Positions 25,993 through 36,540 of a stretch of 64,000 nucleotides of DNA are shown piece by piece. The stretch spans positions 40,190,954 through 40,254,953 of the forward strand of contig OY282609.1 of the NCBI GenBank assembly GCA_958298945.1. Direction: 5' to 3'. The notes under the pieces were generated by a model, which worked only from the letters and a program-made list of their open reading frames with translations, did not search any database and was not told where the DNA came from. The stretch's first letter is position 1. The number at the start of each line of letters is the position of its first letter. Source of the stretch: Atherix ibis (taxonomy: Eukaryota; Arthropoda; Insecta; Diptera; Athericidae). The translations under genes and the position numbers were made by a program.

Positions 25993-27871
25993 CAGTAGAT
26001 ATATTCAGCAGAAATTTTTAGAAGAAATTTTCAGTAGAAATAGTTAGTAGATATTTTCAGTAACAATTTTCAGAGAAATGTTCAGTAGAAATTTTCAGTA
26101 GAAATTTTTAGTAGAAATTTTCAGTAGAAATTTTAAGTAGAAATTTTCAGTAGAAAATATTGTAGAAATTTTCGGTAGATTTTTTCAGTAGAAAGTTTCT
26201 GTAGAAATTTTCTGTAAAAATTTTCAGTAAAACTAGTTAGTAGAAATTTTCAGCAGAATTTTTTTGTAGAAATTTTCAGTAGAAATTTTCAGTTGAAAAT
26301 TTCAGTAAACATTTTCAGTAGAAATTGTCAGTAGAAACTTACAGTAGATATTTTTAGTAGAAATTTCAGTAGAAATTTTCAGTAGAAATTTTCAATAGAA
26401 ATTTTCATTAGAAATGTTTAGCAGAAATTTTCAGCAGAAATTTTCAGTAGAAATATTCAGTAGAAATTTTCAGCAGAAAATTTCAGTAGAAAAGTTCAGC
26501 ATAAATTTTTAGCAGAAATTTTCAGCAGAAATTTTCATTAGAAATCTTTAGTAAAAATGTTTAGCACATATTTTCAGTAATAATATTAGCAGAAATTTTC
26601 AGCAGAAATTTGCAGAAGAAATGTAAGTAGACATTTTCAGTTCAAATTTTCGGTAGAATGTTTCAGTGGGAATAATCAGTAGAAATGTTCAGCATAAATT
26701 TTAAGTTGAAAGTTTCAGCAGAAATTTTCATTAGTAATTTTTAGTAATAATAATCAGGAGAAATTTTCGGTAGAAAGTTTCAGTAATAATAATCAGCAGA
26801 AATTTTCTGTAGAAATTTTCAGTATAAATTTTCAGTAGAAATTTTCAATAGAAATAGTTAGTAGAAATTTTCAGTAGGAATTCTCAGAAAAATTTTCAGT
26901 AGAAATTTTCAGTAGAAATTTTCAGTAGAAGTTTTCAGTAGAAATTTTCAGTAGAAATTTTCAGTAGAAATTTTCAGTAGAAATTGTCAATAGAAATTTA
27001 CAGTAGAATTTTTCAGTAGAACTAGTAAGTAAAAATTTTCAGAAAAATGTTTAGTAGAAATTTTCAGTAGAAATTTTCGGCAGAAATTTTCAGTAGAAAT
27101 TATCAATAGAAATTTCAGTAGAAATTTTCAGTAGAAATTTTCATTAGAAATCTTAAGTACATTCAGTAAAAATTTTCAGTAGAAAATTTCAGTAGAAATT
27201 TTCAGTAGAAATAGTTAGTAGAAATTTTCAGTTGGAATTTTCAGAATAATTTTCAGTAGAAATTGTCAGTACAAATTTTCACTAGAAATTTTCAGTGGAA
27301 ATTTTCAGTGGAAATATTCAGTCGAAATTTTCAGAGAAATTTTGAGTAGAAATCTTAAGTAGAAATTTTCAGTAGAAATTTTTAGTAGAAATTTTCAGGA
27401 GAAATTGTCAGTAGAAATTTACAGTAGATATTATTAGTAGAAATATCCGTAGAAACTTTCAGTAGAAATTTTCAATAGAAATTTTCATTAGAAATTTTTA
27501 GCAGAAATTTTCAGCAGAAATTGGCAGTAGAAATGTAAGTAGATATTTTCAGTTCAAATTTTCGGTAGACTGTTTCAGTGGGAATAATCAGTTGAAATGT
27601 TCAGCATAAATCTGTAGAAATTTTCTGTAAAAATTTTCAGTAGAAATAATTAGTAGAAATGTTCAGTAGAAATTGTCAGTAGCAATTTTGAGTTGAAACT
27701 TTCAGTAGACATTTTCAGTAGAATCTTAAGTAGAAATTTTCTGTAGAAATTTTCAGTAGAATCTGTCAGTAGAAATTTTCAGTAGAAATTTTCAGTAGAA
27801 ACTGTCAGTAGAAATTTTCAGTGAAATTTTCAGTAGAGATTTTTAGTACAAATTTTCAGTAGAAATTTTCA

Positions 27872-29219
27872 GTAGAAACTGTCAGTAGAAATTATCAATA
27901 AAAATTTGCATAAGAAATTTTTAGTAGAAATTTTCAGTAGAAATTTTCAGTAGAAATTTTCAGTAGAAATTTTCAGTAGAAATTTTCAGTAGAAATTTTC
28001 AGTAGAAATTTTCAGTAGAAATTTTCAGTAGAAATTTTCAGTAGAAATTTTCAGTAGAAATTTTCAGTAGAAATTTTCAGTAGAAATTTTCAGTAGAAAT
28101 TTTCAGTAGAAATTTTCAGTAGAAATTTTCAGTAGAAATTTTCAGTAGAAATTTTCAGTAGAAATTTTCAATAGAAATTTTCAGTAGAAATTTTCAGTAG
28201 AAATTTTCAGTAGAAATTTTCAGTAGAAATTTTCAGTAGAAATTTTCAGTAGAAATTTTCAGTAGAAATTTTCAGTAGAAATTTTCAGTAGAAATTTTCA
28301 GTAGAAATTTTCAGTAGAAATTTTCAGTAGAAATTTTCAGTAGAAATTTTCAGTAGAAAATTTTCAGTAGAAATTTTCAGTAGAAATTTTCAGTTGAAAT
28401 TTTCAGTAGAAATTTTCAGTAGAAATTTTCAGTAGAAATTTTCAGTAGAAATTTTCAGTAGAAATTTTCAGTAGAAATTTTCAGTAGAAATTTTCAGTAG
28501 AAATTTTCAGTAGAAATTTTCAGTAGAAATTTTCAGTAGAAATTTTCAGTAGAAATTTTCAGTAGAAATTTTCAGTAGAAATTTTCAGTAGAAATTTTCA
28601 GTAGAAATTTTCAGTAGAAATTTTCAGTAGATTTTCAGTAGAAATTTTCAGTAGAAATTTTCAGTAGAAATTTTCAGTAGAAATTTTCAGTAGAAATTTT
28701 CAGTAGAAATTTTCAGTAGAAATTTTCAGTAGAAATTTTCAGTAGAAATTTTCAGTAGAAATTTTCAGTAGAAATTTTCAGTAGAAATTTTCAGTAGAAA
28801 TTTTCAGTAGAAATTTTCAGTAGAAATTTTCAGTAGAAATTTTCAGTAGAAATTTTCAGTAGAAATTTTCAGTAGATATATTCAGCAGAAATTTTTAGAA
28901 GAAATTTTCAGTAGAAATAGTTAGTAGATATTTTCAGTAACAATTTTCAGAGAAATGTTCAGTAGAAATTTTCAGTAGAAATTTTAAGTAGAAATTTTCA
29001 GTAGAAAATATTGTAGAAATTTTCGGTAGATTTTTTCAGTAGAAAGTTTCTGTAGAAATTTTCTGTAAAAATTTTCAGTAAAACTAGTTAGTAGAAATTT
29101 TCAGCAGAAATTTTTTGTAGAAATTTTCAGTAGAAATTTTCAGTTGAAAATTTCAGTAAACATTTTCAGTAGAAATTGTCAGTAGAAACTTACAGTAGAT
29201 ATTTTTAGTAGAAATTTCA
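27872..29219 (+). repeat. 1,348-bp tandem unit, copy A, with pure tract of 72 monomers (27,935-28,869)
   Basis: The unit begins at a GTAGAAACTGTC monomer, passes through CAATAAAAATTTGCATAAG, and enters a nearly pure tract. Counting gives 18 perfect monomers, one CAATAG variant (28,169), 13 perfect, one 14-mer (28,351), 2 perfect, one CAGTTG variant (28,391), 17 perfect, one 11-mer CAGTAGATTTT (28,625) and 18 perfect. It then leaves through GATATATTCAGCAG at 28,875 into a diverged block of about 340 bp. The four variants act as internal bar codes shared with copy B. Confidence 0.93.
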
Positions 29220-30602
29220 GTAGAAACTGTCAGTAGAAATTATCAATAAAAATTTGCATAAGAAATTTTTAGTAGAAATTTTCAGTAGAAATTTTCAGTA
29301 GAAATTTTAAGTAGAAATTTTCAGTAGAAATTTTCAGTAGAAATTTTCAGTAGAAATTTTCAGTAGAAATTTTCAGTAGAAATTTTCAGTAGAAATTTTC
29401 AGTAGAAATTTTCAGTAGAAATTTTCAGTAGAAATTTTCAGTAGAAATTTTCAGTAGAAATTTTCAGTAGAAATTTTCAGTAGAAATTTTCAGTAGAAAT
29501 TTTCAGTAGAAATTTTCAATAGAAATTTTCAGTAGAAATTTTCAGTAGAAATTTTCAGTAGAAATTTTCAGTAGAAATTTTCAGTAGAAATTTTCAGTAG
29601 AAATTTTCAGTAGAAATTTTCAGTAGAAATTTTCAGTAGAAATTTTCAGTAGAAATTTTCAGTAGAAATTTTCAGTAGAAATTTTCAGTAGAAATTTTCA
29701 GTAGAAAATTTTCAGTAGAAATTTTCAGTAGAAATTTTCAGTTGAAATTTTCAGTAGAAATTTTCAGTAGAAATTTTCAGTAGAAATTTTCAGTAGAAAT
29801 TTTCAGTAGAAATTTTCAGTAGAAATTTTCAGTAGAAATTTTCAGTAGAAATTTTCAGTAGAAATTTTCAGTAGAAATTTTCAGTAGAAATTTTCAGTAG
29901 AAATTTTCAGTAGAAATTTTCAGTAGAAATTTTCAGTAGAAATTTTCAGTAGAAATTTTCAGTAGAAATTTTCAGTAGATTTTCAGTAGAAATTTTCAGT
30001 AGAAATTTTCAGTAGAAATTTTCAGTAGAAATTTTCAGTAGAAATTTTCAGTAGAAATTTTCAGTAGAAATTTTCAGTAGAAATTTTCAGTAGAAATTTT
30101 CAGTAGAAATTTTCAGTAGAAATTTTCAGTAGAAATTTTCAGTAGAAATTTTCAGTAGAAATTTTCAGTAGAAATTTTCAGTAGAAATTTTCAGTAGAAA
30201 TTTTCAGTAGAAATTTTCAGTAGAAATTTTCAGTAGAAATTTTCAGTAGATATATTCAGCAGAAATTTTTAGAAGAAATTTTCAGTAGAAATAGTTAGTA
30301 GATATTTTCAGTAACAATTTTCAGAGAAATGTTCAGTAGAAATTTTCAGTAGAAATTTTAAGTAGAAATTTTCAGTAGAAAATATTGTAGAAATTTTCGG
30401 TAGATTTTTTCAGTAGAAAGTTTCTGTAGAAATTTTCTGTAAAAATTTTCAGTAAAACTAGTTAGTAGAAATTTTCAGCAGAAATTTTTTGTAGAAATTT
30501 TCAGTAGAAATTTTCAGTTGAAAATTTCAGTAAACATTTTCAGTAGAAATTGTCAGTAGAAACTTACAGTAGATATTTTTAGTAGAAATTTCAGTAGAAA
30601 TT
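29220..30602 (+). repeat. 1,348-bp tandem unit, copy B, pure tract of 74 monomers (29,283-30,243)
   Basis: The bar-code variants sit exactly 1,348 bp after those of copy A: CAATAG at 29,517, the 14-mer at 29,699, CAGTTG at 29,739 and the 11-mer at 29,973. After the 11-mer there are 20 perfect monomers instead of 18, so the downstream block (GATATATT at 30,249) is shifted by 1,374 bp. One substitution, AAGTAG for CAGTAG, is visible at 29,309. The copies are otherwise very close, which implies recent duplication followed by a two-monomer length change. Confidence 0.93.
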
Positions 30603-31109
30603 TTCAGTAGAAATTTTCAATAGAAATTTTCATTAGAAATGTTTAGCAGAAATTTTCAGCAGAAATTTTCAGTAGAAATATTCAGTAGAAATTTTCAGCA
30701 GAAAATTTCAGTAGAAAAGTTCAGCATAAATTTTTAGCTGAAATTTTCAGCAGAAATTTTCATTAGAAATCTTTAGTAAAAATGTTCAGCACATATTTTC
30801 AGTAATAATATTAGCAGAAATTTTCAGCAGAAATTTGCAGAAGAAATGTAAGTAGACATTTTCAGTTCAAATTTTCGGTAGAATGTTTCAGTGGGAATAA
30901 TCAGTAGTAATGTTCAGCATAAATTTTAAGTTGAAAGTTTCAGCAGAAATTTTCATTAGTAATTTTTAGTAGAAATTTTCAGTAGAAATTTTCAGTAATA
31001 ATAATCAGGAGAAATTTTCGGTAGAAAGTTTCAGTAATAATAATCAGCAGAAATTTTCTGTAGAAATTTTCAGTATAAATTTTCAGTAGAAATTTTCAAT
31101 AGAAATTTT

Positions 31110-31304
31110 CAGTAGAAATTTTCAGTAGAAATTTTCAGTAGAAATTTTCAGTAGAAATTTTCAGTAGAAATTTTCAGTAGAAATTTTCAGTAGAAATTTT
31201 CAGTAGAAATTTTCAGTAGAAATTTTCAGTAGAAATTTTCAGTAGAAATTTTCAGTAGAAATTTTCAGTAGAAATTTTCAGTAGAAATTTTCAGTAGAAA
31301 TTTT
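31110..31304 (+). repeat. Pure tract H3: 15 perfect monomers
   Basis: Fifteen perfect CAGTAGAAATTTT monomers, preceded by a CAATAGAAATTTT variant and followed by TAGTAGAAATCTTC. It is the sister of the 16-monomer tract at 32,858-33,065, with the same flanks in the 1,735-bp duplication. Confidence 0.93.
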
Positions 31305-31406
31305 TAGTAGAAATCTTCAATAGAAATTGACAGTAGAGTATTTCAGTAGAAATAGTTATAGAAATTTTCAGTAGGAATTTTCAGAAAAATTTTTAGTAGA
31401 AATTTT

Positions 31407-31978
31407 CAGTAGAAATTTTCAGTAGAAATTTTCAGTAGAAATTTTCAGTAGAAATTTTCAGTAGAAATTTTCAGTAGAAATTTTCAGTAGAAATTTTCAG
31501 TAGAAATTTTCAGTAGAAATTTTCAGTAGAAATTTTCAGTAGAAATTTTCAGTAGAAATTTTCAGTAGAAATTTTCAGTAGAAATTTTCAGTAGAAATTT
31601 TCAGTAGAAATTTTCAGTAGAAATTTTCAGTAGAAATTTTCAGTAGAAATTTTCAGTAGAAATTTTCAGTAGAAATTTTCAGTAGAAATTTTCAGTAGAA
31701 ATTTTCAGTAGAAATTATCAGTAGAAATTTCCAGTAGAAATTTCCAGTAGAAATTTTCAGTAGAAATTTTCAGTAGAAATTTTCAGTAGAAATTTTCAGT
31801 AGAAATTTTCAGTAGAAATTTTCAGTAGAAATTTTCAGTAGAAATTTTCAGTAGAAATTTTCAGTAGAAATTTTCAGTAGAAATTTTCAGTAGAAATTTT
31901 CAGTAGAAATTTTCAGTAGAAATTTTCAGTAGAAATTTTCAGTAGAAATTTTCAGTAGAAATTTTCAGTAGAAATTTT
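31407..31978 (+). repeat. Pure tract H4: 44 monomers with a three-variant centre
   Basis: Twenty-three perfect monomers (31,407-31,705) are followed by CAGTAGAAATTAT and two CAGTAGAAATTTC monomers, then 18 perfect monomers (31,745-31,978). The tract ends at the common CAGTAGATATATT boundary. No equivalent is present at the matching place in the next copy near 33,170, where diverged monomers follow instead. Confidence 0.93.
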
Positions 31979-32857
31979 CAGTAGATATATTCAGCAGAAA
32001 TTTTTAGAAGAAATTTTCAGTAGAAATAGTTAGTAGATATTTTCAGTAACAATTTTCAGAGAAATGTTCAGTAGAAATTAACAGTAGAAATTTTCAGTAG
32101 AAATTTTCAGTAGAAATTTTAAGTAGAAATTTTCAGTAGAAAATATTGTAGAAATTTTCGGTAGATTTTTTCAGTAGAAAGTTTCTGTAGAAATTTTCTG
32201 TAAAAATTTTCAGTAAAACTAGTTAGTAGAAATTTTCAGCAGAAATTTTTTGTAGAAATTTTCAGTAGAAATTTTCAGTTGAAAATTTCAGTAAACATTT
32301 TCAGTAGAAATTGTCAGTAGAAACTTACAGTAGATATTTTTAGTAGAAATTTCAGTAGAAATTTTCAGTAGAAATTTTCAATAGAAATTTTCATTAGAAA
32401 TGTTTAGCAGAAATTTTCAGCAGAAATTTTCAGTAGAAATATTCAGTAGAAATTTTCAGCAGAAAATTTCAGTAGAAAAGTTCAGCATAAATTTTTAGCT
32501 GAAATTTTCAGCAGAAATTTTCATTAGAAATCTTTAGTAAAAATGTTCAGCACATATTTTCAGTAAAAATATTAGCAGAAATTTGCAGAAGAAATGTAAG
32601 TAGACATTTTCAGTTCAAATTTTCGGTAGAATGTTTCAGTGGGAATAATCAGTAGAAATGTTCAGCATAAATTTTAAGTTGAAATTTTCAGCAGAAATTT
32701 TCATTAGTAATTTTTAGTAGAAATTTTCAGTAGAAATTTTTAGTAATAATAATCAGGAGAAATTTTCGGTAGAAAGTTTCAGTAATAATAATCAGCAGAA
32801 ATTTTCTGTAGAAATTTTCAGTATAAATTTTCAGTAGAAATTTTCAATAGAAATTTT

Positions 32858-33065
32858 CAGTAGAAATTTTCAGTAGAAATTTTCAGTAGAAATTTTCAGT
32901 AGAAATTTTCAGTAGAAATTTTCAGTAGAAATTTTCAGTAGAAATTTTCAGTAGAAATTTTCAGTAGAAATTTTCAGTAGAAATTTTCAGTAGAAATTTT
33001 CAGTAGAAATTTTCAGTAGAAATTTTCAGTAGAAATTTTCAGTAGAAATTTTCAGTAGAAATTTT
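32858..33065 (+). repeat. Pure tract H5: 16 perfect monomers
   Basis: Sixteen perfect monomers between a CAATAG variant and TAGTAGAAATCTTC. The sister tract at 31,110-31,304 has 15, so the two copies differ by exactly one monomer at this position. Confidence 0.93.
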
Positions 33066-36000
33066 TAGTAGAAATCTTCAGTAGAAATTTTCAATAGAAA
33101 TTGACAGTAGAGTATTTCAGTAGAAATAGTTATAGAAATTTTCAGTAGGAATTTTCAGAAAAATTTTTAGTAGGAATTTTCAGTAGAAATTTTCAGCAGA
33201 AATTTTCAGTAGAAATTTCAGTAGAAATTTTCAGTACAAATTTTCAATAGAAATTTTCAGTTAATATTTTCAGTAGAAATTGTCAGTAGAAATTTACAGT
33301 AGACATTTTTAGTAGTAATTTTGAGTAGCGGTTTCCAGTAGAAATTTCAGTAGAAATTATCAACAAAAATTTTCATTAGAAATATTTAGCAGAAAATTTC
33401 AGTAGAAATGTTCAGAAGAAATTTTCAGTAAAAATATTCAGCAGAAATTTTTAGTAGAAATTTTCGCTAGAAGTTTTTAGCAGAATTTTCAGAAGAAATT
33501 TTCAGTAGAAATAGTTAGTAGATATTTTTAGTAAGAATTTTTAGAGAAATATTCAGTAGAAATTTTCAGTAGAAATTTTCAGAGAAATTTTCATTAGAAA
33601 TCTTAAGTAGAAATTTTCTGTAGAAATTTTCTTTAGAAATTTTGAGTAGAAAGTTTCAGTAGAAATTTTCAGTAGAAATTTGCAATAAAAATTTACAGTA
33701 GAATTTTTCAGTAGAAATAGTTAGTAGAAATTTTCAGTAGGAATTCTCAGAAAAATTTTCAGTAGAAATTTTCAGTAGAAATTTTCAGTAGAAGTTTTCA
33801 GTAGAAATTTTCAGTAGAAATTTTCAGTAGAAATTTTCAGTAGAAATTTTCAGTAGAAATTGTCAATAGAAATTTACAGTAGAATTTTTCAGTAGAACTA
33901 GTAAGTAGAAATTTTCAGAAAAATGTTTAGTAGAAATTTTCAGTAGAAATTTTCGGCAGAAATTTTCAGTAGAAATTATCAATAGAAATTTCAGTAGAAA
34001 TTTTCAGTAGAAATTTTCATTAGAAATCTTAAGTAGATTCAGTAGAAATTTTCAGTAGAAAATTTCAGTAGAAATTTTCAGTAGAAATAGTTAGTAGAAA
34101 TTTTCAGTAGGAATTTTCAGAATAATTTTCAGTAGAAATTGTCAGTACAAATTTTCACTAGAAATTTTCAGTGGAAATTTGCAGTGGAAATATTCAGTCG
34201 AAATTTTCAGAGAAATTTTGAGTAGAAATCTTAAGTAGAAATTTTCAGTAGAAATTTTTAGTAGAAATTTTCAGGAGAAATTGTCAGTAGAAATTTACAG
34301 TAGACATTTTTAGTAGAAATTTTGAGTAGCGGTTTCCAGTAGAAATTTCAGTAGAAATTGTCAGTAGAAATTTACAGTAGATATTATTAGTAGAAATATC
34401 CGTAGAAACTTTCAGTAGAAATTTTCAATAGAAATTTTCATTAGAAATTTTTAGCAGAAATTTTCAGCAGAAATTGGCAGTAGAAATGTAAGTAGATATT
34501 TTCAGTTCAAATTTTCGGTAGACTGTTTCAGTGGGAATAATCAGTTGAAATGTTCAGCATAAATTTTTAGTTGAAATTTTCAGCAGAAAAAAAACTAGAA
34601 ATCTTCAGTAGAAATTTTCAATAGAAATTGACAGTAGAATTTTTCAGTAGAAATAGTTATAGAAATTTTCAGTAGGAATTTTCAGAAAAATTTTTAGTAG
34701 AAATTTTCAGTAGAAATTTTCAGCCGAAATTTTCAGTAGAAATTTCAGTAGAAATTTTCAGTAGAAATTTTCAGTAAATATTTCAGTACAAATTTTCAAT
34801 AGAAATTTTCAGTTAATATTTTCAGTAGAAATTATCAACAAAAATTTTCATTAGAAATATTTAGTAGAAAATTTCAGTAGAAATGTTCAGAAGAAATTTT
34901 CAGTAAAAATATTCAGCAGCAATTTTCAGTAGAAATTTTCGCTAGAAATTTTCAGCAGAATTTTCAGAAGAAATTTTCAGTAGAAATAGTTAGTAGATAT
35001 TTTCAGTAAGAATTTTCAGAGAAATATTCAGTAGAAATTTTCAGTAGAAATTTTCAGAGAAATTTTCATTAGAAATCTTAAGAAGAAATTTTCAGTAGAA
35101 ATTTTATTTAGAAATTTGCAATAAAAATTAACAGTAGAATTTTTCAGTAGAAATAGTTAGTAGAAATTTTCAGTAGGAATTCTCAGAAAAATTTTCAGTA
35201 GAAATTTTCAGGACAAATTTTAAGTAGAAATTTTTAGTAGAAATTTTCAGTAGAAGTTTTCAGTAGAAATTTTCAGTAGAAATTTTCAGTAGAAATTTTC
35301 AGTAGAAATTTTCAGTAGAAATTTTCAGTAGAAATTTTCAATAGAAATTTACAGTAGAATTTTTCAGTAGAACTAGTAAGTAGAAATTTTCAGAAAAATG
35401 TTTAGTAGAAATTTTCAGTAGAAATTTTCGGCAGAAATTTTCAGTAGAAATTATCAATACAAATTTCAGTAGAAATTTTCAGTAGAAATTTTCATTAGAA
35501 ATCTTAAGTATAAATTTTCAGTAGAAATATTCAGTCGAAATTTTCAGTAGAAATTTTTAGTAGAAATTTCAGTAGAAATTGTCAGTAGAAATTTACAGTA
35601 GACATATTTAGCAGAAATTTTGAGTAGCGGTTTCCAGTAGAAGTTTCAGTAGAAAATTTCAGTAGAAATTATCAACAAAAATTTTCATTAGAAATTTTTA
35701 GTAGAAATTTTCAGTAGAAATTTTCAGTTGAAATTTTCAGTTGAAATTTTCAGTAGAAATATTCAGTAGAAATTATCAACAAAAATTTTCAGTAGAAATT
35801 ATCAATAGAAATTTCAGTAGAAATTTTCAGTAGAAATTTTCATTAGAAATCTTAAGTAGAAATTTTCAGTAGAAATTTTCTTTAGAAATTTTGAGTAGAA
35901 ATTTTCAGTAGAAATATTCAGTAGAAATTATCAACAAAAATTTTCAGTAGAAATTATCAATACAAATTTCAGTAGAAATTTGCAATAGAAATTTTCAGTA

Positions 36001-36540
36001 GAATTTTTCAGTAGAAATAGTTAGTAGAAATTTTCAGTAGAAATTTTCAGTAGAAATTTTCAATAGAAATTTACAGTAGAATTTTTCAGTAGAACTAGTA
36101 AGTAGAAATTTTCAGAAAAATGTTTAGTAGAAATTTTCAGTAGAAATTTTCGGCAGAAATTTTCAGTAGAAATTATCAATACAAATTTCAGTAGAAATTT
36201 TCAGTAGAAATTTTCATTAGAAATCTTAAGTATAAATTTTCAGTAGAAATATTCAGTCGAAATTTTCAGTAGAAATTTTTAGTAGAAATTTCAGTAGAAA
36301 TTGTCAGTAGAAATTTACAGTAGACATATTTAGCAGAAATTTTGAGTAGCGGTTTCCAGTAGAAGTTTCAGTAGAAAATTTCAGTAGAAATTATCAACAA
36401 AAATTTTCATTAGAAATTTTTAGTAGAAATTTTCAGTAGAAGTTTTCAGTTGAAATTTTCAGTTGAAATTTTCAGTAGAAATATTCAGTAGAAATTATCA
36501 ACAAAAATTTTCAGTAGAAATTATCAATAGAAATTTCAGT
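33066..36540 (+). repeat. Zone 6: diverged HORs with a 722-bp tandem step
   Basis: GCGGTTTCC first appears here, at 33,328 and 34,329, and then at 35,627 and 36,349, which are 722 bp apart. GACATATTTAGC at 35,601 and 36,323 gives the same 722-bp shift and identical neighbours, so about 35.1-35.9 and 35.9-36.6 kb are tandem copies. The left part of the zone contains TTGACAG, CGCTAG and CAATAAAAATTTAC monomers and a stretch (34,560-34,610) with an A-rich GAAAAAAAACTAG junction, one of the few places where the 13-bp register is clearly broken. Confidence 0.75.

Larger units (their letters stand above)
25998..32080 (+). repeat. Block D: recurring diverged block downstream of pure tracts, 4 copies
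   Basis: Block D starts GATATATTCAGCAG at 25,998, 28,875, 30,249 and 31,984 and continues with ATTTTTAGAAG, AATAGTTAGTAG, GTAACAATTTTCAGAG and AATATTGTAG. Each copy is immediately preceded by a pure tract. An older relative, with GATTTATGCAGCAG and GTAAGAATTTTCAGAG in the corresponding places, is found near 11,098, 14,018, 15,188 and 20,457, where no long pure tract is present. Confidence 0.85.
30249..33160 (+). repeat. 1,735-bp tandem duplication in the core
   Basis: Copy A is 30,249-31,983; copy B begins at 31,984 and can be followed to about 33,160. Both start with GATATATTCAGCAG and run through AATATTGTAG, an AACTAGTTAG monomer, CAGCATAAAT, TCGGTAGAATG and CAGTGGGAATAATC to a pure tract. 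They then pass TTGACAGTAGAG and diverge. Copy B lacks an AGCAGAAATTTTC monomer near 32,580 and has one extra monomer before TTGACAG. An earlier, partial version starts at 25,998 and runs to about 26,850. Confidence 0.85.
26840..34560 (+). repeat. Dispersed pair 26.84-27.60 kb and 33.70-34.56 kb
   Basis: The segment with TGTCAATAGA at 26,985 recurs at 33,861, and TCGGCAG at 27,078 recurs at 33,954 (shift 6,876). GACTGTTTC at 27,568 recurs at 34,521 (shift 6,953). The 77-bp difference is one block containing GCGGTTTCC, present only in the right copy (34,276-34,352) and flanked by a 29-bp direct repeat. These copies bracket the homogeneous core. Confidence 0.82.

Noticed and set aside
34560..34610. 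A-rich GAAAAAAAACTAG as a poly(A) tail of a retroposed sequence
   Set aside because: The A run is only eight bases, with ordinary satellite on both sides and no non-satellite sequence upstream. A monomer junction with slippage explains it.
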